Assembly: GCF_001404515.1 (NCBI RefSeq)
Contig: NZ_CXWE01000009.1
Coordinates: 62,001 to 126,000, forward strand
Source of the DNA: Roseibium album
GTDB lineage: Bacteria > Pseudomonadota > Alphaproteobacteria > Rhizobiales > Stappiaceae
Reading direction: 5' to 3'
Length of the DNA stretch: 64,000 nt
Below, piece by piece: positions 8,780 through 16,705 of the stretch. A program made the translations under genes and the position numbers. The notes below the pieces were generated by a model. That model made no database searches. It had not been told where the DNA came from and saw only the letters and a program-made list of their open reading frames with translations. Numbering within the stretch: the first letter of the stretch is position 1; the number at the start of each line of letters is the position of its first letter.

Positions 8780-8835
8780 CGTTCCCCTTTTTGTGTTGCC
8801 TCTATCTGGCGAATGTCTAACTCCTGCGTGTTCAG

Positions 8836-8868
8836 GTCCCGGCGCAGGGCCGGGACGGCGAAGAGATT
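8836..8868. repeat. REP-like palindrome, left copy beside the GIY-YIG gene
   Basis: GTCCCGGC (8836-8843), a five-base loop and GCCGGGAC (8849-8856) form a perfect hairpin, followed by GGCGAAG and a short T-run. A second palindrome with the same 8-5-8 geometry, the same flanking GGCGA and the same orientation lies at 9224-9250 on the other side of the GIY-YIG gene. Confidence 0.55.
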
Positions 8869-8882
8869 TTGGAGCGCACCGA

Positions 8883-9173
8883 TCAAAAAGGAATCTGACC
8901 GCTGAGATCCTTCCATTGCGGATTGAACCTGGCGATCATGTCATTGATCGTTTGTTTTGGCGCGCTCTTGAGCTGTTGTTCCTGTTGAATAGCTTCATTT
9001 TCGTCCGAGAGGACCTCAAAATAGACAAGTGTTTCAAAGCGTGTCCCATCGGCACTGCCGTTGGACATAGCCGCGGCACTGTCCCGTGCGATCCCTTCGC
9101 GCAAATCGCTCGCCGATCCGACATGCACGTTTCCGTTTGGCTTGTCCGCGAGAATGTAGACGAAATAGGCCAT
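8883..9173 (-). CDS. GIY-YIG domain small protein
   Basis: This 96-residue protein begins FVYILADKPNGNVHVGSASDLREGIARD, which aligns with the N-terminal GIY-YIG nuclease motif of the short COG2827-type family (VYILas..nG.lYvGvtsdL..R). The second tyrosine of the motif (normally YxG) is replaced by histidine (VHVG), so activity is uncertain. The C-terminus (AIQQEQQLKSAPKQTINDMIARFNPQWKDL) matches the family's usual end. It interrupts the pyrimidine operon between dihydropyrimidinase and the N-carbamoyl amidohydrolase and is flanked by two similar palindromes (8836-8868, 9224-9250), suggesting that it arrived as a cassette. Confidence 0.75.
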   Translation of the reverse strand: MAYFVYILADKPNGNVHVGSASDLREGIARDSAAAMSNGSADGTRFETLVYFEVLSDENEAIQQEQQLKSAPKQTINDMIARFNPQWKDLSGQIPF

Positions 9174-9223
9174 GGTTCCTTACTGATATTCGCTTCTGAT
9201 CCGGTGCAAAAGTTCAAAACCGG

Positions 9224-9250
9224 GTCTTGGCTCCGCGCCGAGACGGCGAT
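9224..9250. repeat. REP-like palindrome, right copy beside the GIY-YIG gene
   Basis: GTCTTGGC (9224-9231), loop TCCGC and GCCGAGAC (9237-9244) form a hairpin with one G-T wobble, followed by GGCGATGG. Geometry and flank match the copy at 8836-8868. A further imperfect palindrome (GCCCGGA...TCCTGGGC, 9266-9285) follows within 20 bases. Confidence 0.5.
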
Positions 9251-9299
9251 GGTTTCATCTGGACTGCCCGGACCTGATCCTGGGCCAACTCCAACGGTA

Positions 9300-10556
9300 C
9301 TATTCCACGATTTCTGCGGTCTCGACCACGGCATGGAACAGGACGTCCGCGCCGGCCTTGGCCCATTCGCGCGATATCTCTTCCGCCTCGTTGTGCGAAA
9401 GACCGTCGACACAGGGACACATGATCATGGCTGTCGGGGCAACCTTGTTGACCCAGCAGGCGTCATGACCAGCGCCGGAAATGATGTTGCGGTGGCTGTA
9501 GCCAAGACGTTCGGCGGCGCTGCGGACCGCGTCAACGCAGCCGTGGTCGAATTCAACCGGGTCGAAGCCGCCGACTTTCTCGAACTCGACCTCGAGCCCC
9601 ATGTCGTCACAAATCGTCTTGCCGCCGGCCTTAAGTCTGTCCTCCATGTCCTTGATGACAGCGAGATCAGGCGAGCGGAAATCAACGGTGAAGACGGTTT
9701 TGCCGGGAATCACATTACGCGAATTCGGATAAACGTCGATATGACCGGCGGCTCCAACCGCGTGCGGGGCATGCGACCAGGCGATCTCGTCGACGAGTTC
9801 CAGGATTTTTGCCATGGCAAGACCGGCGTTCTTGCGCATGGGCATTGGAGTTGAACCGGTGTGGCTGTCCTTGCCGATAACAGTGACCTGGGTCCAGGAA
9901 AGGCCCTGGCCGTGGGTGACGACACCGATATCCTTGCCTTCGGATTCCAGGATCGGGCCCTGTTCGATATGAAGTTCGAACATGGCGTGCATCTTGTCCT
10001 TTCGGGCTCCGACTTCCTCGTCACCTACCCAGTCGATGCGCTTCAGTTCATCTCCGAATTTCTTGCCTTCCGCATCTTCACGATCATAGGCCCAGTCCTG
10101 GGTATGGACCCCTGCGAATACCCCGGATGCGAGCATCGCGGGTGCGTAGCGCGTGCCTTCTTCGTTGGTCCAGTTGGTAACAACGATCGGATGCCTGGTC
10201 TTGAGGCCAAGATCATTCATCGTCCGCACCAGTTCCAGTCCACCGAGCACGCCAAGTACACCATCGTATTTGCCGCCGGTGGGCTGCGTGTCGAGGTGGG
10301 AGCCGACATAGACCGGCAGGGCATCGGGATCCGTGCCCGGGCGGGTCATGAACATATTGCCCATGGTGTCGACGGCCATCGTCATGCCGGCTTCCTCGCA
10401 CCATTTCTGGAAAAGCCTGCGCCCCTCGGCGTCTTCGTCTGTCAGCGTCTGACGATTGTTGCCACCTGCGACACCCGGACCGATCTTGGCCATTTCCATC
10501 AGACTGTCCCACAGACGGTCTGCGTTGATCCTCAGGTTTTCGCCCGGAGCTGCCAT
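9300..10556 (-). CDS. Zn-dependent N-carbamoyl amino acid / beta-ureidopropionate amidohydrolase
   Basis: This M20-family metal-dependent amidohydrolase (418 residues) belongs to the group of allantoate amidohydrolase, L-N-carbamoylase and bacterial beta-ureidopropionase. Visible features are GSHLDTQPTGGKYDGVLGVLGGLE (metal-binding His-Asp), TNEEGTRYAPAM (catalytic Glu pair), FELHIEQGPILE and the C-terminal SGAGHDACW. Located beside dihydropyrimidinase, it most likely hydrolyses N-carbamoyl-beta-alanine to beta-alanine, CO2 and ammonia, the third step of the pathway. Its start ATG at 10554-10556 follows a purine-rich GGAGA element. Family members with different substrates cannot be separated from sequence alone. 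Confidence 0.88.
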   Translation of the reverse strand: MAAPGENLRINADRLWDSLMEMAKIGPGVAGGNNRQTLTDEDAEGRRLFQKWCEEAGMTMAVDTMGNMFMTRPGTDPDALPVYVGSHLDTQPTGGKYDGVLGVLGGLELVRTMNDLGLKTRHPIVVTNWTNEEGTRYAPAMLASGVFAGVHTQDWAYDREDAEGKKFGDELKRIDWVGDEEVGARKDKMHAMFELHIEQGPILESEGKDIGVVTHGQGLSWTQVTVIGKDSHTGSTPMPMRKNAGLAMAKILELVDEIAWSHAPHAVGAAGHIDVYPNSRNVIPGKTVFTVDFRSPDLAVIKDMEDRLKAGGKTICDDMGLEVEFEKVGGFDPVEFDHGCVDAVRSAAERLGYSHRNIISGAGHDACWVNKVAPTAMIMCPCVDGLSHNEAEEISREWAKAGADVLFHAVVETAEIVE

Positions 10557-10566
10557 TGGAAATCTC

Positions 10567-10857
10567 CTATTTCAATTCGGTTTCAACAAAGGACATGGGT
10601 GCGTCCCCGCCATTGATTACGTTGTGTTCCACGCCTTCATCGCGGCGATAGACGGTGCCGGAGGGAATGAGAACTTCGCGGCTTTCACCACCCGGTTCCT
10701 CAAGCAGCATCCGGCAGTCCGTCAATGTCGTGATGACATAGTCCATACCATGCCGGTGCCAGCCGGTTTCCGCACCCGGTTCAAAGTCGAAACGGGTCAC
10801 ACGGACCCTGTCGTCGTCGATCAGTTGCGTGGCGGTCGCCGGTGGTCTTTGCATCAC
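10567..10857 (-). CDS. Cupin-domain protein
   Basis: This 96-residue single-domain cupin has the first conserved block as FDFEPGAETGWHRHGMDYVI (G(X)5HXH(X)3,4E-like, with HRH visible) and the second near IPSGTVYRRDEGVEHNVING (PxG...H...N). The histidines could bind a divalent metal. It lies between the amidohydrolase (10 bases) and the aminotransferase (22 bases) and so is in the same operon. Its role is not known. A small-molecule binding or sensor role, or a minor enzyme acting on a malonic semialdehyde-type product, would fit the position, but this is speculation. Confidence 0.8.
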   Translation of the reverse strand: MMQRPPATATQLIDDDRVRVTRFDFEPGAETGWHRHGMDYVITTLTDCRMLLEEPGGESREVLIPSGTVYRRDEGVEHNVINGGDAPMSFVETELK

Positions 10858-10879
10858 GCTAAGCTTTCGTCTTTCTGGC

Positions 10880-12208
10880 TCAGTCGATGGTGTTGAGAAC
10901 TGTCCTGAGTTTGTCGAACAGCTCGTCGATCTGATCCCTGGAAATGATCAAGGGTGGGGAGAGGGCGATGATATCGCCCGTCGTGCGGATCAGGATGCCA
11001 TCATCGTAGGCCTTGAGGAAGGCCGAAAAGGCGCGTTTGGTCGGCTCTCCCGCAATGGGTTCCAGTTCGACAGCACCAATCAGACCGAGGTTTCGAACGT
11101 CGATTACATTCGGACAGTCCTTCAACGCATGCAGGCCGTCTTCCCAGTGTCGTGCAAGTTCGGCTGCACGGGTAAGCAGGTCTTCCTCGTCATAGGTGTC
11201 GAGTGTTGCAAGTGCGGCCGCACAGGCTACCGGATGACCGGAATAGGTGTAGCCATGGAACAACTCGATCATGTGGTCGGGGCCGGTCATGAAGGCCTGG
11301 TAGATGTCGGAGGAACAGAAGACGGCCCCCATCGGGATGACGCCCGAGGTCAAGCCCTTCGCTGTCGTTACCAGATCTGGCGTCACACCGAAGAAATCGG
11401 TCGCAAAAGGCGATCCGAGGCGTCCGAATCCGGTGATGACCTCGTCGAAGATCAGCAAAATTCCGTTCTGCGTGCAAATCTCCCGCAGTCGTTCCAGGTA
11501 GTGCTTGGGCGGGATGAGCACGCCCGTTGATCCGGCGACGGGCTCGACGATCACGGCGGCAATCGTTGAGGGGTCGTGAAGCTGGATGATACGGATCAGA
11601 TCTTCCGCGTATTCGGCTCCATTTTCCGGCATGCCGCGCGAGAACGCATTGCGCTCGGGATCGTGCGTGTGGCGCATATGGTCGACACCGGTCAGCATCG
11701 TACCGAATGTTCTGCGGTTGGCGACGATGCCGCCGACCGAAATGCCGCCGAAACCGGTCCCGTGATAGCCGCGTTCCCGGCCGATCAGCCGTGTCCGGGT
11801 TCCCTGACCGATGGCGCGTTGATAGGCCAGGGCGATCTTCAGGGCCGTGTCGACGCTTTCAGATCCGGAATTGGTGAAAAAGACGTGATCGAGCGGAGAG
11901 GGCATCATGGCCGCAAGTCGGGCGGCAAGCTCGAATGCCTTCGGATGTCCCATCTGGAACGCCGGCGCATAATCGAGTTCTGCTATCTGGCTTTGAACCG
12001 CCTCGACGACCCTTGGTCGTGAGTGTCCGGCATTGCAGCACCAAAGACCCGCCGTACCATCAAGAACCTGGCGTCCATCGGCGGTGGTATAGTGCATGTC
12101 CTTTGCGGATACGAACATGCGCGGCGCCTGTTTGAACTGCCGATTGGCCGTATAGGGCATCCAGAAGGCTTCGAGGTTATTGGTTGCAGCATGGTTTGGA
12201 GCTGACAT
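10880..12208 (-). CDS. Class III aminotransferase, probable beta-alanine:pyruvate transaminase
   Basis: This PLP-dependent aminotransferase (442 residues) moves the amino group of an omega-amino acid, probably beta-alanine from uracil breakdown, to pyruvate. It shows the class III signature LLIFDEVITGFGRLG (PLP-pyridine Asp at 255) and the Schiff-base lysine K284 in TTAKGLTSG. The N-terminal FWMPYTANRQFK and LWCCNAGHSRPRVVEA segments are typical of omega-amino acid:pyruvate transaminases. GGAGG lies four bases before the ATG at 12206-12208. It is the first gene of the minus-strand operon and is read away from the RutR boxes. Malonic semialdehyde, the expected product, has no dehydrogenase in the window. 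Confidence 0.88.
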   Translation of the reverse strand: MSAPNHAATNNLEAFWMPYTANRQFKQAPRMFVSAKDMHYTTADGRQVLDGTAGLWCCNAGHSRPRVVEAVQSQIAELDYAPAFQMGHPKAFELAARLAAMMPSPLDHVFFTNSGSESVDTALKIALAYQRAIGQGTRTRLIGRERGYHGTGFGGISVGGIVANRRTFGTMLTGVDHMRHTHDPERNAFSRGMPENGAEYAEDLIRIIQLHDPSTIAAVIVEPVAGSTGVLIPPKHYLERLREICTQNGILLIFDEVITGFGRLGSPFATDFFGVTPDLVTTAKGLTSGVIPMGAVFCSSDIYQAFMTGPDHMIELFHGYTYSGHPVACAAALATLDTYDEEDLLTRAAELARHWEDGLHALKDCPNVIDVRNLGLIGAVELEPIAGEPTKRAFSAFLKAYDDGILIRTTGDIIALSPPLIISRDQIDELFDKLRTVLNTID

Positions 12209-12402
12209 GCATCCTCCTTGCGTCTGCCTGAGCAGATCGTCTGTTGATTGTCATGTGAAGGAGAGAAAGGCGCGGATCGCCGTCCTGCAGCATCGGCAGT
12301 TCCGGCAGCACTGGTCCTCTCCCCACGCTGTTCAAAGCGCCTCGCGAGGTAATCCAACCCGAGCGAAACGCCTGTTATCCTCTGTGCGGCCTTTGGCCTT
12401 GT

Positions 12403-12424
12403 CCGGCTTTTGCCGGTTTTGTTT
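12403..12424 (+). terminator. Orphan terminator-like hairpin on the plus strand
   Basis: CCGGC-TTTT-GCCGG is followed immediately by TTTTGTTT on the plus strand. It lies in the gap between the aminotransferase (minus) and rutR (plus), where no plus-strand gene ends. It could end antisense transcripts or be fortuitous. Confidence 0.3.
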
Positions 12425-12494
12425 ATGATGGTCAGATCCAGCCGAACCTTCAAGACTTCTCCCGTTGCGGGTCGTCTAATGATCGATTAGCCTT

Positions 12495-12510
12495 CTGACC
12501 ACTTGGTCAA
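12495..12510. promoter_or_regulatory. RutR box 1
   Basis: CTGACCACTTGGTCAA matches the known RutR operator (TTGACCA-N2-TGGTCAA) at 13 of 14 specified positions. It lies 18 bases from a perfect box, between the divergent aminotransferase operon and rutR. Confidence 0.85.
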
Positions 12511-12527
12511 TTTACCCTAGGTGTAAT

Positions 12528-12543
12528 TTGACCAAATGGTCAA
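12528..12543. promoter_or_regulatory. RutR box 2 (perfect palindrome)
   Basis: TTGACCAAATGGTCAA matches the RutR operator consensus at all 14 specified positions. With box 1 the centres are 33 bases apart, about three helical turns. A weaker inverted pair (GACCA...TGGTC, 12563-12578, with wider spacing) follows. Position suggests control of both the pyrimidine operon and rutR. Confidence 0.9.
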
Positions 12544-12693
12544 GATGCAATTCCGATCTATGTGACCAAATTCTGGTCTAACGCTGTCGGAAGCGTCTGG
12601 TACGATCCGGTGCGGAGCGAATTCGGTTGGGGGATTCGCCCGCAAAAATGGCAATCGGAAGGGCAGCCATTTCGGCTGTGATCGGAATTTTTC

Positions 12694-13365
12694 ATGATGA
12701 GTCTTGGCGGGCAGGCGTCTGATACACCAAAGAACGGAGGCTTGAGCCGGATCCAGGAAAGGAACCGTTCTCTTATTCTAGATGCCGCGTTGAGTGAGTT
12801 TTCCAGAAAAGGCTTTTCCGGGGCAACAGTGGAGCGGATCGCGGCAGAAGCGGGCATGTCGAAGTCGAACCTGCTTTACTATTTTTCGTCCAAGGAAGCG
12901 ATCTACAAGGCAACACTTGCGCATATCCTTGAGGTCTGGCTCGCTCCGCTGAAAACTCTGGATCCCGGAGGTGAGCCGGCGCGGGAGCTTGCAGCGTATA
13001 TTCGCCAAAAGATAGAAATGTCGGCGACATTTCCCGAAGCCTCCAGACTGTTTGCAAACGAGGTCATGCAAGGCGCGCCGCAGATCCTTCCGATACTGGA
13101 AGGAGATCTCAGACGCCTGGTCTCGGAAAAATCCAGGGTCATCCAGGACTGGATCGACGCCGGGAAAATGCGTCAGGTCGACCCGGTGCAATTGATATTC
13201 ATGATCTGGGCGACCACGCAGCACTACGCCGATTTTTCGATCCAGATCAGGGCCTTGACAGGCAAAGACCTGAGCGACCCAGTGTTTTTCAAGGAAACGG
13301 AAACCTCTATTACAACGCTGATCTTGAACGGGGTCGGCCTGACAGCACCAGGTAACGACGACTGA
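12694..13365 (+). CDS. rutR: TetR-family pyrimidine regulator RutR
   Basis: This is a transcriptional regulator that in E. coli binds uracil or thymine and releases its operator. The 223-residue protein has an N-terminal TetR helix-turn-helix (residues 20-66, FSRKGFSGATVERIAAEAGMSKSNLLYYFSSKEAIY). The ligand domain keeps stretches very close to E. coli RutR: ILEVWLAPLKTL, ASRLFANEVMQGAP, IFMIWATTQHYADF and DPVFFKE. The ATG at 12694-12696 follows a weak ribosome binding site; a second ATG is adjacent. It diverges from the pyrimidine catabolic operon, and two RutR-type boxes in the gap imply auto- and operon control. Confidence 0.93.
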   Translation: MMSLGGQASDTPKNGGLSRIQERNRSLILDAALSEFSRKGFSGATVERIAAEAGMSKSNLLYYFSSKEAIYKATLAHILEVWLAPLKTLDPGGEPARELAAYIRQKIEMSATFPEASRLFANEVMQGAPQILPILEGDLRRLVSEKSRVIQDWIDAGKMRQVDPVQLIFMIWATTQHYADFSIQIRALTGKDLSDPVFFKETETSITTLILNGVGLTAPGNDD

Positions 13366-13367
13366 AC

Positions 13368-13829
13368 ATGAGCGATGATCCCTCGGACCCTTTTGCCTCC
13401 AAACGTATTCCGGTTACCGGAAGTCTTCATATCCTGAAGGATGATCTCACGGAAGATTTCGTTCGCGCCTCCGGACCGGGCGGTCAGAACGTCAACAAGG
13501 TTTCAACGGCGGTCCAGTTGCGGTTCAATCTGGCCGGCAACGAAACCTTGCCGCAGGACGTCAAGTCCCGGGCCGCAAGACTGGCCGGCAGCCGGCTGAC
13601 ACTGCATGGTGAAATCATCCTTCAGGCTGACCGGTTTCGAACCCGTGAACGCAATCGCGAGGATGCGCTCGAACGGCTGCTTGAACTGCTGCGCAGGGCG
13701 ACCGAAAAACCAAAACCGCGCAAGGCAACAAAGCCGACGCTCGGTTCAAAAAAACGACGTTTGGATGCGAAGAAGCAGCGCGGTCAGATCAAGAAGATGC
13801 GAGGGCGGGCAGGGAAGTTGGACGACTGA
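13368..13829 (+). CDS. arfB: Alternative ribosome-rescue factor ArfB (peptidyl-tRNA hydrolase)
   Basis: ArfB hydrolyses peptidyl-tRNA on ribosomes stalled at mRNA ends. This 153-residue protein has the release-factor GGQ motif in ASGPGGQNVNKVSTAVQLRF (residues 35-54) and the long basic C-terminal tail rich in K and R (residues 100-150) that enters the empty mRNA channel. Both features define the family, and the length is standard. It starts two bases after the rutR stop codon, so the two genes are probably co-transcribed, although their functions are unrelated. Confidence 0.93.
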   Translation: MSDDPSDPFASKRIPVTGSLHILKDDLTEDFVRASGPGGQNVNKVSTAVQLRFNLAGNETLPQDVKSRAARLAGSRLTLHGEIILQADRFRTRERNREDALERLLELLRRATEKPKPRKATKPTLGSKKRRLDAKKQRGQIKKMRGRAGKLDD

Positions 13830-13914
13830 GCACTAAAGGTGGGCTTTTCCGGTCGTACATTCGTTTCAGGCCGGGGCTGTTTCTGTTCTTTGAACACGTG
13901 GTGGGGGATTGCTT

Positions 13915-15012
13915 GTGTGCACGTCACTGATTTACAGGGACGCCAAGGGGCGTGTTTATTGCGGGCGCACGATGGAACTCGGTGCGCAACTGGCCTATGA
14001 GGTTGCCTTTGTTCCACAGGGCCAGGCCTGGACTTCTGAAACAGCAGGTAGTGACACGCCTCTACGTTTCGTCACAAACTACGGAATTATCGGGGTTTTT
14101 TACGCTCCGCCAGAGGTGCGGCCAGCGCCACGGACCTTCCAGAACCATACCATTGTGGATGGCATGAATTCTGCCGGACTTGTATTCAATGTCCTCGCGT
14201 ATCCCGATTCAGGCGGACCGCAACCGGAGCGTCTTTCCAAGGCATCGGGGCTCAATGTGATCGATCTGGGCGCCTGGGCGCTCGGACAGTTTTCGACCGT
14301 CAACGAAGTTCGTGCCGCGTTGGAGGCGGTTACACTGAAGCTGGAACCACTTGACGGAATGGGCAGCCAGCCGCCATTTCACTATTCGCTCTACGACCGT
14401 GAGGGCGACGCGATTGTCATCGAGTTCCACGAGGGAAAGCTCACAATTTACGATAATCCTGTCGGTGTTATGACAAACGGACCGCAGTTCTCCTGGCACC
14501 TGATCAACATCAACAACTATGCACATCTGGACAATCGGGACCGGTCAGCCGGAAGACTAGGACAATTGGATTTACGCCAGCCGGATGCCGGTATTTCAAT
14601 GGCGGGTATTCCGTCAGACACGACGTCTGTCGGCCGGTTCGTCAAGGCTGCCTATTTTGCAACGTTTGCCGAGAAGGTTTGCGACCCTGACGTAGCCGTG
14701 CGCACACTCAGTCATATCATGAACAATTTCGATCGGGTGCGCGGGTTGTCGGTTACGGATCCCGAAACAGGCGACGCGTTCGGCGAAACCCTGGGGCTTG
14801 AGAACAGCGAGAATTCGACCGAATACACCACGTGGACCCAGCTCTCCGACACGGCACGCTGCCACTATCATGTCAGGGCTTATGAGGCGCTCAATTTTAC
14901 GCGCTTTGATCTGAAGGCATTTGACGGCGCAAGCCGCATACTCTCTGCGCCGCTGGCAAGTTTGCCGGACCTTGGTGGTGATGGGATCGGTCTGCTCCAG
15001 GACGTTTACTAG
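13915..15012 (+). CDS. Linear amide C-N hydrolase (choloylglycine hydrolase/penicillin acylase family)
   Basis: This Ntn-hydrolase cleaves linear amide bonds (bile-salt, penicillin V or N-acyl homoserine lactone type substrates). I chose the GTG at 13915, with GGGGG eight bases upstream, because it gives Met-Cys-Thr-Ser and places the conserved nucleophile Cys2 at the processed N-terminus. A TTG six bases earlier would bury it. Other family residues are R/D-like contacts in RTMELG, VTNYGIIGV, DGMNSAGLVFNVLAYP and VMTNGPQFSWHLININNY (conserved Asn). The length of 365 residues is normal. No signal peptide is seen with this start, which would place it in the cytoplasm. The substrate is unknown. 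Confidence 0.88.
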   Translation: MCTSLIYRDAKGRVYCGRTMELGAQLAYEVAFVPQGQAWTSETAGSDTPLRFVTNYGIIGVFYAPPEVRPAPRTFQNHTIVDGMNSAGLVFNVLAYPDSGGPQPERLSKASGLNVIDLGAWALGQFSTVNEVRAALEAVTLKLEPLDGMGSQPPFHYSLYDREGDAIVIEFHEGKLTIYDNPVGVMTNGPQFSWHLININNYAHLDNRDRSAGRLGQLDLRQPDAGISMAGIPSDTTSVGRFVKAAYFATFAEKVCDPDVAVRTLSHIMNNFDRVRGLSVTDPETGDAFGETLGLENSENSTEYTTWTQLSDTARCHYHVRAYEALNFTRFDLKAFDGASRILSAPLASLPDLGGDGIGLLQDVY

Positions 15013-15348
15013 ACTGGTCTTGAAAATCCGGATCCGCCAATCGCCGGACACAAGGCCGTGGCTGTTTGTTACCCGCAAGGTTCTGAACGCGCTAGTATGT
15101 CCTGCATGGAACCCGAACATTTGTCTGGGAGCGCGCTGTCTCACCCAGACGTTGGTTTTGAAGATGCTTTCATCAGGGTGAGATCCGATCCATCCATCAG
15201 GGGAGATGGAGACCGGCATCGACAGTGTGACCACAAGTGTATGGCCATTTCGCATAATCAATATTATGGAATATTTTTATACAAGTGAAACGGCGCGCGT
15301 TCTCAGAGGTTTAGCCGTGTCTATGCATCCGTGTCCTGACAAAGCGCA
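15013..15348. other. Intergenic region between convergent genes, nothing recognised
   Basis: This 336-base gap between the amide hydrolase (plus) and recX (minus) contains no credible gene. Around 15245-15290 it is locally AT-rich. I see no strong hairpin, tRNA or repeat. Confidence 0.5.
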
Positions 15349-15879
15349 CTAAGCGCCTTCGTCTTCGTCCGTTGCATCTATGACCCGCCTGGAAATGTCG
15401 AACGCAAATCCCGCACGGCACATCGCCGCCAGATCCCTGTCGCGTCGCTCAATCCTGTCGGCGGATTTTCTGAACGGACCAAGCCGACGCCGTCGTGCAT
15501 ATACATTAGCTGCTTCGGCATCTGACGCCTGGTCGTCGTTGAGTACAGATTGGATTGTGTCGCGATCGACACCCTTGGCTGACAGCTGTGCTTCAATCTT
15601 GCGCCTGGAACCGCCGCGACGTCTGAGACTGGCCGTCTTTGTTTCCGCGTAGGTTCGATCGTTCACAAGACCGGCTTTGACGCATTTTTCAACGACGGTT
15701 TCGATCATCTCCGTGAATTCGCCAGGGTCACGTTCATGATGTCGACAAGCTTTCAGAACCCGGCGTTCCAGGAGCTTTTTCAGGTTGCTTGCAGATGAAT
15801 TGTAGCGTTCCAGATAGTGGATCGCCACTCTGGTCAATCTGTCCACGGTCGGTAGTTTTGGTCGTGACTTATCCGGCAT
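15349..15879 (-). CDS. recX: Regulatory protein RecX
   Basis: RecX binds RecA filaments and blocks their growth, limiting recombination and SOS activity. This 176-residue protein is basic and helical, with the repeated three-helix pattern of the family: 'ALHYLERYNSSASNLKKLLERRV'-like first repeat (residues 18-43), then GLVNDRTYAETKTASLRRRGGSRRKIEAQLSAKGV, the most conserved RecX block. The C-terminal repeat holds ARRRRLGPFRK and RDRDLAAMCRAGFAFDISRRVI. It overlaps the next upstream gene (MBL hydrolase) by 11 bases. It is not next to recA in this window. Confidence 0.88.
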   Translation of the reverse strand: MPDKSRPKLPTVDRLTRVAIHYLERYNSSASNLKKLLERRVLKACRHHERDPGEFTEMIETVVEKCVKAGLVNDRTYAETKTASLRRRGGSRRKIEAQLSAKGVDRDTIQSVLNDDQASDAEAANVYARRRRLGPFRKSADRIERRDRDLAAMCRAGFAFDISRRVIDATDEDEGA

Positions 15880-16705
15880 GTGTTGGTGTGTGGATTTCTT
15901 CGGCCAGCTCGGTCAGGTCGATCTGCATATTGTCGAACGCCGGTTCGATGTTCTCCGGCAACTCGTCACGCAGAGTTTGATAGTCCAGATCGCAGTGCAG
16001 ATTGGTAAAAATGGTCCTTTTAGGTGCGATACGCCCCGTCCAGTCAAGCGAGTCTTCCAGGCAGAAATGGCTCGGATGTGGTGCTCTTCGGAGGCAATCC
16101 AGGATCAATAAGTCGAGTTTTTTCAATATGTTGAGGCTATCTGGAGAGATATCCGAGACGTCTGGTACATAAGCGGCATCGTCTATCCGGAAACCAAGCG
16201 CATCAATTTCACCGTGCGCTACCGGTATAGGCTCAATGGTCAGTGTTCCGCCGTCGCCTATGATCTCGACATGCTTGCCAGGTTCGATTAGCCGATGTTC
16301 AAGAATTGGCGGGTAATTGGAGCCGGCCGGCTTTTCAAAACAGTATTTGAAGGCCTGACGGGCGTGACGATAGGTTTCCGTGTCCATGTAGACAGGCATG
16401 CGACGACGACTGAGAAGCCAGAATGCGCGCAAGTCGTCTATTCCGTGCAGGTGATCGGCGTGTGGGTGGGTGTAAAGGACAGCGTCCACATGGAGGACAT
16501 TTGCTGCAAGCATTTGTTGCCTGAGGTCAGGCCCCGTGTCGACCAGCACCGTCGTGCAGCCGTATTCACCGCGTTTTTCAATCAGCAGAGAACAACGTGA
16601 GCGCCGGTTTTTCGGCTCATCGGGATCGCACGCGCCCCAGTCGTTGCCAATTCGGGGTACTCCGGCAGAAGATCCTGAACCGAGAATGGTCAGTTCTACA
16701 CTCAT
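15869..16705 (-). CDS. MBL-fold metal-dependent hydrolase (PhnP-like)
   Basis: This metallo-beta-lactamase-fold hydrolase (278 residues) has the zinc motif HPHADHLHGIDDLRAF (HxHxDH) at about residues 80-95 and an N-terminal TILGSGSSAGVPRIGNDWGACDP block. That block is typical of the PhnP/YcbX-like phosphodiesterase subgroup, which acts on cyclic phosphates. The conserved order tatD-MBL is found in many Hyphomicrobiales, and here the start overlaps the tatD stop by four bases. The natural substrate of these tatD-linked proteins is unknown. Confidence 0.88.
   Translation of the reverse strand: MSVELTILGSGSSAGVPRIGNDWGACDPDEPKNRRSRCSLLIEKRGEYGCTTVLVDTGPDLRQQMLAANVLHVDAVLYTHPHADHLHGIDDLRAFWLLSRRRMPVYMDTETYRHARQAFKYCFEKPAGSNYPPILEHRLIEPGKHVEIIGDGGTLTIEPIPVAHGEIDALGFRIDDAAYVPDVSDISPDSLNILKKLDLLILDCLRRAPHPSHFCLEDSLDWTGRIAPKRTIFTNLHCDLDYQTLRDELPENIEPAFDNMQIDLTELAEEIHTPTHAG

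Noticed and set aside
12563..12578. Third RutR box
   Set aside because: The half-sites GACCA and TGGTC are present but spaced too widely compared with the consensus. I mention it only as a weak site, not as a feature.
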